Assembly: GCF_021130785.1 (NCBI RefSeq)
Contig: NC_060209.1
Location: forward strand, 19,615,501 to 19,679,500
DNA: 64,000 nucleotides
Source of the DNA: Homalodisca vitripennis
Lineage: Eukaryota; Arthropoda; Insecta; Hemiptera; Cicadellidae
Direction of reading: 5' to 3'
Part shown: positions 58,801 through 64,000 of the stretch, piece by piece
Layout of the letters: each line of letters begins with the position of its first letter
Position numbering within the stretch: position 1 is the stretch's first letter
The notes under the pieces: model-generated
Seen by the model: the letters and a program-made list of their open reading frames with translations, nothing else
What the model was told of the DNA's origin: nothing
The model's database searches: none
Translations under genes and position numbers: made by a program

Positions 58801-60106
58801 GGTGCACGTAAGAGGAAGGTAAACTGGAGCTACATTCAATATTCACAATTTCAACTTCAATCCAACAGGTCAGTTCCTAAATTGGTGATGTGTAAATCTA
58901 ATACCCAAGCAATAAGCACCAAGTCAAGAGCAAAGGAAATTCCTGAGAAAAGATTAACTTCATTGTTTACAGCCCCTCGTCACGCCGCTTAGTTAACTGT
59001 TTTACGTGATAAATGGTACAGACTCTTTACTGTCAAGTTTGCGCGCGGATTTTATCCCCTTTAGTCTGAGTTTTCATTTAAAGGTATTTAATTAAATTAT
59101 AAAAATGTCATTATTAAAAATAAATTTTAATACTATTTACAATAAAAATGTAACTGTGTTTTGACTTTGTAATAGATTAACTTTTAAAATTAAAGATTTC
59201 TTCTAATTTCTGCAAATTTTAAGAAAATATGTACAATCACAGAAAATTTGATCTATTGATTATAACTAATTCATAATACGTATTATTATTTAAAAAGTCA
59301 GTATAATTTAATAAATATAGTAGTAGCTGATAATTAATTTATGTGTTAAAAATTTAAATATTTGGGTAACTAAATCCTTAAACTCTTCTTCCTAATTTTA
59401 GAGAACCAACATTACTCATTATTATTTTCAGGAACTAAAATATGAATATTAGCATTTGCATTGTATCCGTTCATTTTGTTACTACACCTTCAGAAAAGAT
59501 AAATTCCTATAGATGCTCGTAAAAATAAGTTTGATTGTTATACAAACGAACTCGGCTTGTGGGAACCAAACAATTTGTATAGAGGTAACTTACTAAAACG
59601 TTAATATAAAACGAATAGGCTACAGACAATGAAGGCTGGTAAGGAGTAAATTTACGTTAATACAACTTGCAAATATAAAAACGAGGGCTAGATTTGGGCG
59701 GGGGTTTACCTGATGAAAGTGGGTTTGGAGTGTCAATATATTAGGAATACAAACAAGGATAGTCTCCTGTTAACACCGTTTAATATGTCTTTTCCAACCG
59801 AGCAAATATAATGACTAGGGGTTTTGTGGTACGATAAATTGTAAGTAAATATAAACGAAAGCATTATTTTGATACTGATTACTTACTATACATACTCCCC
59901 CGTGTGAAAATGCAATACAACCTATAAACTTTAATTCGTGCTTCTATATGTCACTGTCCAGGAATTATTTAAAGAACATCTTTACGTAAAAACTATTCAT
60001 AATAAATATAATACATAAAATACATATAAATATACGTGAGACCATGAGAGAGTACCAACACAGTGAATAATGAAAGGATAATGTAACTATGCACTATACG
60101 CTCAGA

Positions 60107-60791
60107 TGTGCGCAGTAATCATAGTTTTATACTGTGTACGTTCTGCAGACATATTCTGACCGTACATTCTGTACCATGGTGCAGTAATTATAACACGCAA
60201 CTGACCTTATATTACATAGTTTATACTGCGTACGTTCTGCAGACATATTCTGAGTTGTGTCCGTACATTCTGTACCATGGTGCAGTAATTATAACACGCA
60301 ACTGACCTTATATTACATAGTTTATACTGCGTACGTTCTGCAGACATACTCTGAGTTGTGTCCGTACATTCTGTACCATGGTGCAGTAATTATAACACGC
60401 AACTGACCTTATATTACATAGTTTATACTGCGTACGTTCTGCAGACATATTCTGAGTTGTGTCCGTACATTCTGTACCATGGTGCAGTAATTATAACACG
60501 CAACTGACCTTATATTACATAGTTTATACTGCGTACGTTCTGCAGACATATTCTGAGTTGTGTCCGTACATTCTATACCACGGTGCAGTAATTATAACAC
60601 GTAACTGACCTTATATTACATAGTTTATACTGCGTACGTTCTGCAGACATATCGTAATTGTGTCCATAGTACTGTACGTTCTGCAGACTTGTGTCCGTAC
60701 ATTCTATACCATGGTGCAGTAATTATAACACGCAACTGACTTTATATTACATAGTTTATACTGAGTAAGTTCTGCGGGCATACTCTGAGTT
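60107..60791 (+). repeat. 101-bp satellite array, about 7-8 monomers (copy B)
   Basis: TACG/TAAG anchors at 60,137, 60,231, 60,332, 60,433, 60,534, 60,635, 60,675 and 60,766. Irregular steps come from a 7-bp loss in the first monomer (TTCTGACCGTAC) and a truncated, rearranged monomer at 60,635-60,675. Most units have CTGTACCATGGTGC and ACACGCAACTGACC, a subtype rare in copy A. The last unit (GTAAGTTCTGCGGGCATACTC, then TTGTGCTTGTCC) matches the end of the array in copy A, so the right edge is homologous. Confidence 0.95.
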
Positions 60792-61546
60792 GTGCTTGTC
60801 CAATCTCAAGCACAGTTCATTTTTGTATTATTCATTATGTAATAACATTTCAAATCGATTAGTCCTTTTTTATTACCTCTCTTAATATTTTATTAAATTT
60901 TATTTTTATTATGCGTATTATTTAAGTCCTTTGTTAAGTAGTAAATGTACCTTGACACATTATTGTATACAATGTAAGACTACCAATTTACAATTTATAC
61001 TTTAAACTGTACGTAAGTCTTAATGACAGGATAAGTGTTGTGTAAATCATTGGAATTTTTATTGTTAATATGATTTCTGATAAATAAATACAGTATTGTT
61101 AGGAATATCGTTATTACCCCATTTATTAGTTTTCTAAGGAAGAAGGCGTCTTCACATTAAAAGTAAATGTAAGTTTTATATGAAACATTTGACTTAACTT
61201 TCAAGTTGAGGTTTAAAGTTTAATCCCTTTTACACTGTCATTATACCTCAAAAAGTTGGAAAGAAATTAATATTGGTGGATAAAATCTTTAACATCGTTT
61301 CTTGATGAATAAAACATATCTAGGGCTTTGAAGGGTTGAAATGTTATTTCCTCTATGAATAACATGTTTGATTCATAAGGCGTGTTTTCAATGAAAGTAA
61401 AACATACTGTAGTGAACGCTTTATTGAATTCTTTTTCACTTACAAACAAGTTTTATCTACTCTCAGAAATGTAATAAAAGGTAAAAGGTATCGATTTTTT
61501 ATTATATCACAAATTAATTATTATTTGATAAATTGCTACAAAAATT

Positions 61547-61789
61547 ATGTCTGCATTAGGGGATAAGCGTACAACCTTTGCTCCAACAGCCACTCTTGGA
61601 GTTTTCCTGCTACGTCCAAGAAATATTCATACAATTCTATTTCCACAGGTTTTGGGATTCATTTTACCAGTGTATATGAGAGCAAGCCGTTTGATTTTCA
61701 TAAAAAATTTATATTTGCTTTGGATAAATATGAGCATCCCGCCAGCTAAGGACTTTTATTGGAAAAACATTCTAAGTTTTGGTACATAA
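61547..61789 (+). other. Unrecognised 80-codon ORF in copy B
   Basis: Starts MSALGDKRTTFAPTATLG and continues with hydrophobic stretches (LFPQVLGFILPVYM and LYLLWINMSIPP) that could span a membrane. No known family recognised. The reading is destroyed in copy A by a 5-base difference, with no sign of selection to keep it. Possibly a remnant of an older gene or element within the block. Confidence 0.2.
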
Positions 61790-62124
61790 ATATTTATTAA
61801 TGCGTTTTTAAATATATTATTCTTATATTTAAAAATTATTTTTTATTTATGATACAGTATTTCTTCTAAATTCACATGATAATATAACAAAATGTTTCGT
61901 TCATTCATTATTCATCATTCTGCTGGCTCCCATCTAAAAGCTGTGAGAGCATCAAATATTTGTATTTGAGAATATCTGCTTGGTTCATTGTGATGTCATC
62001 GATTTCCTTGAATGACCGAAATCAACAGCTCTGCAATGTACATATAAGGAGCATTTATTTTTGAGTGGCTGGCTGTGCACCAATACTATTCAAAGCGGCT
62101 TTGTAACTTCGCCTCTAGCGTTAA

Positions 62125-62334
62125 TTGTTAATGCTTTCTCTTTATTCCTTCCTTTTAATATGCTTCCTGAAAATTATGCCTGAATTCTGCATTGATGTAC
62201 TGCACCCTTTAGTGAAATCGAGGTCAATGCATGTGGCAACGGACTATTCTCCTTCTGTGATTCTGTCATCTCAACTATCTCAAGCCAGAACAGATGAGAA
62301 CCATCGGGATCGTATCCTGAACGTATTAACCTAG
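62125..62334 (+). other. Unrecognised 69-codon ORF in copy B, truncated in copy A
   Basis: Its second half (KIMPEFCIDVLHPLVKS, then SSQLSQARTDENHRDRIL) has a more protein-like composition than the surroundings. In copy A the frame is cut by a TAG at 51,272-51,274 where copy B has TCG, and an upstream change alters the start. The tail after the stop (from SPSVILSSQ on) is identical in both copies. It could be the C terminus of a decayed element protein; family unknown. Confidence 0.2.
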
Positions 62335-64000
62335 ACTGACAGTGACATAGATAAGATCACAAGCAGTAAAATCTTAATCATCTTCCATCCTTTGATCCTA
62401 AGAGATAGGTTTCCAGTTGCAAGAAAAATAGCCAGGATAATTTGAGCGTAATCCGTCGCCAAAACTTAACACCACGATTGTCAATACTTTTAATAACTAC
62501 CAATACTACAGTATCGATCATTTTCAGATTGAGATATCCCTTTTAATCCGCTGTCTATAATCTTAACTTTATCGCATTAAAATTTGAAATATTTCATTTA
62601 GAGGTAAAGAAACCCTACTTATCATCCAGCAAACCCTTCAAATTCGCTTGAATTTCATAAGGATAGTTATACGTAATCCCCGATAGTAGTATGAACTTTT
62701 TAGTTGTAATACATGGCTAAAAAGTGTTATATAGAGTGTATATTTTAATTGGGGTAAAATAATAAATGATAATTCTTCTACTGATATCCAAGGTAATGTT
62801 TTCCTTATGAAGAGTACCTAATTAAAAATTTTTAGAAGCATTATAAATGCATGTATCTGTGTTTGTATTTCCTTGTGTATTGTATTCATAAACGTATCTA
62901 ATAATTATTTTCACAATACACTGTGCAAGGTGTGTGTTGAACATTTACTCATTAATATCTTTAAAACATGACAACAAATAGTTTAATTTGTTGTACACTG
63001 CCACCGGTAAAGCTAAAAGCAAAGACGGGGAGATGTCGGAACAAGAAATTCCTCAGTTTAAACTAACCAAACATAGCAATGTAAATGACGACTTGAAAAT
63101 TAAACACAGAGATCAAAGATGAGATAAAATTGCTTTCGGCGTTGACATTTCGGCAACCGTTGGAAGTATCTTTGTACGGCTTCCAGCGTCTGTATATACA
63201 TTTATGTGTTCAATATCTCATGTCTCTCTGGTTATCGAAACTTATGTTGGATTTGGTTGAGGAAATTATTTTAGTAATTTTTTCACATACAATTTAATTT
63301 TATTAATGCTTTTTAACCTTTTAACAGTATTATAATGAGGATAACAAATCATATAACATTGGCCTAAATCTGGGTTCACATTTTACAGTGTCACTTATTG
63401 CCAAAATAAAACTCATTCTTAGTTTTATATTTTATAAACCTATAAACTTCATAACTTTATTGAATGATTTATAAAATGTTTTGGCAACTAACAATTGAAA
63501 ATTTTTAATTGAGATTTCCGTATTGGGATGAATTATATGTATAAATATAGAGATTAAAAATATATTCATGCATATAAGTTTATATGAATATATGCAATTA
63601 TAATACCGGGCCAGATTGCTGTATTTTTAAACATAGGATTTTAACGTTCCTTATATTTTGGTGCAATGTTATATTGAGAAGGTCATTAGTAAAATATTAT
63701 GCTACTAAAATTACACAAAATTTGAAATAATCCAAAAACAAAAAAAAACTTAGGTAATTATAACTTTTTGTTGACTTTCTTTGCTTAATCAATTTAAATT
63801 TAGGTCATAAGTTAAGATAAATTGTTTTAATATCTCATGTGCAATTCTATTAATTAGACATAATGCTTAATAGTAGTTTGAACTAATGAGTAAACGTAAT
63901 GGTTAGTGCATTTTGTCCATAATTTCCTTTTCATAGTGTTAAAGTCCACGAAATAAATTAAATGTAAGAATGAATTTGCTCAAGGAGGGATATATTAATA

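Larger units (their letters stand above)
56826..63965 (+). repeat. Large duplicated block, copy B
   Basis: Begins TTCCGAGAACTCCGTAAAT (56,826) and matches copy A to AATAAATTAAATGT (63,965), in direct orientation with starts 20,618 bases apart. It lacks the LINE and its 0.8 kb of left-hand DNA, the ~580-bp and ~160-bp segments noted in copy A, and most of the satellite. The last 35 bases of the window no longer match copy A, but that is too short to be sure the block truly ends there. No TIR, LTR or target-site duplication is seen at either end. Confidence 0.88.

Noticed and set aside
61547..61789. Mitochondrial-derived (numt) origin for the hydrophobic ORF
   Set aside because: WINMSIPP recalls hydrophobic mitochondrial proteins, but flanking sequence shows no mitochondrial gene order, tRNAs or codon pattern, and the resemblance is too short.

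Overview
This is eukaryotic, strongly AT-rich, non-coding DNA, most likely from an insect or other arthropod. The pointers are eroded non-LTR retrotransposons with insect-type 3' tails, tRNA-derived SINE heads, a TIR-flanked MITE, several unrelated minisatellites and long TA/CT microsatellites. No open reading frame much above 100 codons looks like a host gene. There are no rRNA genes and no intact tRNA genes. The window is probably intergenic or a very long intron. The order of insect cannot be fixed from the sequence alone.

Layout, left half (1-36,200). This part is mostly unique AT-rich sequence dotted with old repeats: an RTE-like remnant (5,362-6,365), a Leu-tRNA-like SINE head (10,498-10,625), a ~0.9 kb MITE with 15-bp perfect terminal inverted repeats and an internal 131-bp duplication (about 15,606-16,512), a low-copy repeat with inverted arms (21,525-22,540), a promoter-like island (23,640-23,885), a 205-bp tandem repeat (24,600-25,320), a GC-richer ~20-bp degenerate minisatellite (27,150-27,770), a degenerate ~130-150-bp tandem repeat (28,010-28,430), a LINE tail ending in (TTGAAC)3 (33,523), a ~115-bp CT tract (33,736-33,851) and a 139-bp tandem repeat (34,658-35,070).

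Right half (36,208-64,000). The main structure is two direct copies of one block. Copy A is 36,208-53,041 and copy B is 56,826-63,965. They are nearly identical over several kilobases on both sides of a 101-bp satellite. Copy A holds 38 complete satellite monomers, while copy B holds only about 7-8 at the homologous position, with the same unique sequence at each array edge. Copy A also carries 5.6 kb of extra DNA at the left edge of the array: a SINE head and a nearly full-length but dead Jockey/CR1-type LINE with an SGNH-hydrolase-like ORF1, APE-type endonuclease and reverse transcriptase. The LINE's 3' TTA-repeat tail abuts satellite DNA directly. A 1,020-bp periodicity inside the large array (a pair of variant monomers repeated ten monomers apart) shows higher-order amplification.

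No genes here work together as a pathway. What can be read is genome dynamics: duplication or dispersal of a satellite-bearing block, a change in array length, retrotransposon insertion and decay. A few short ORFs and possible exon edges are recorded at low confidence.
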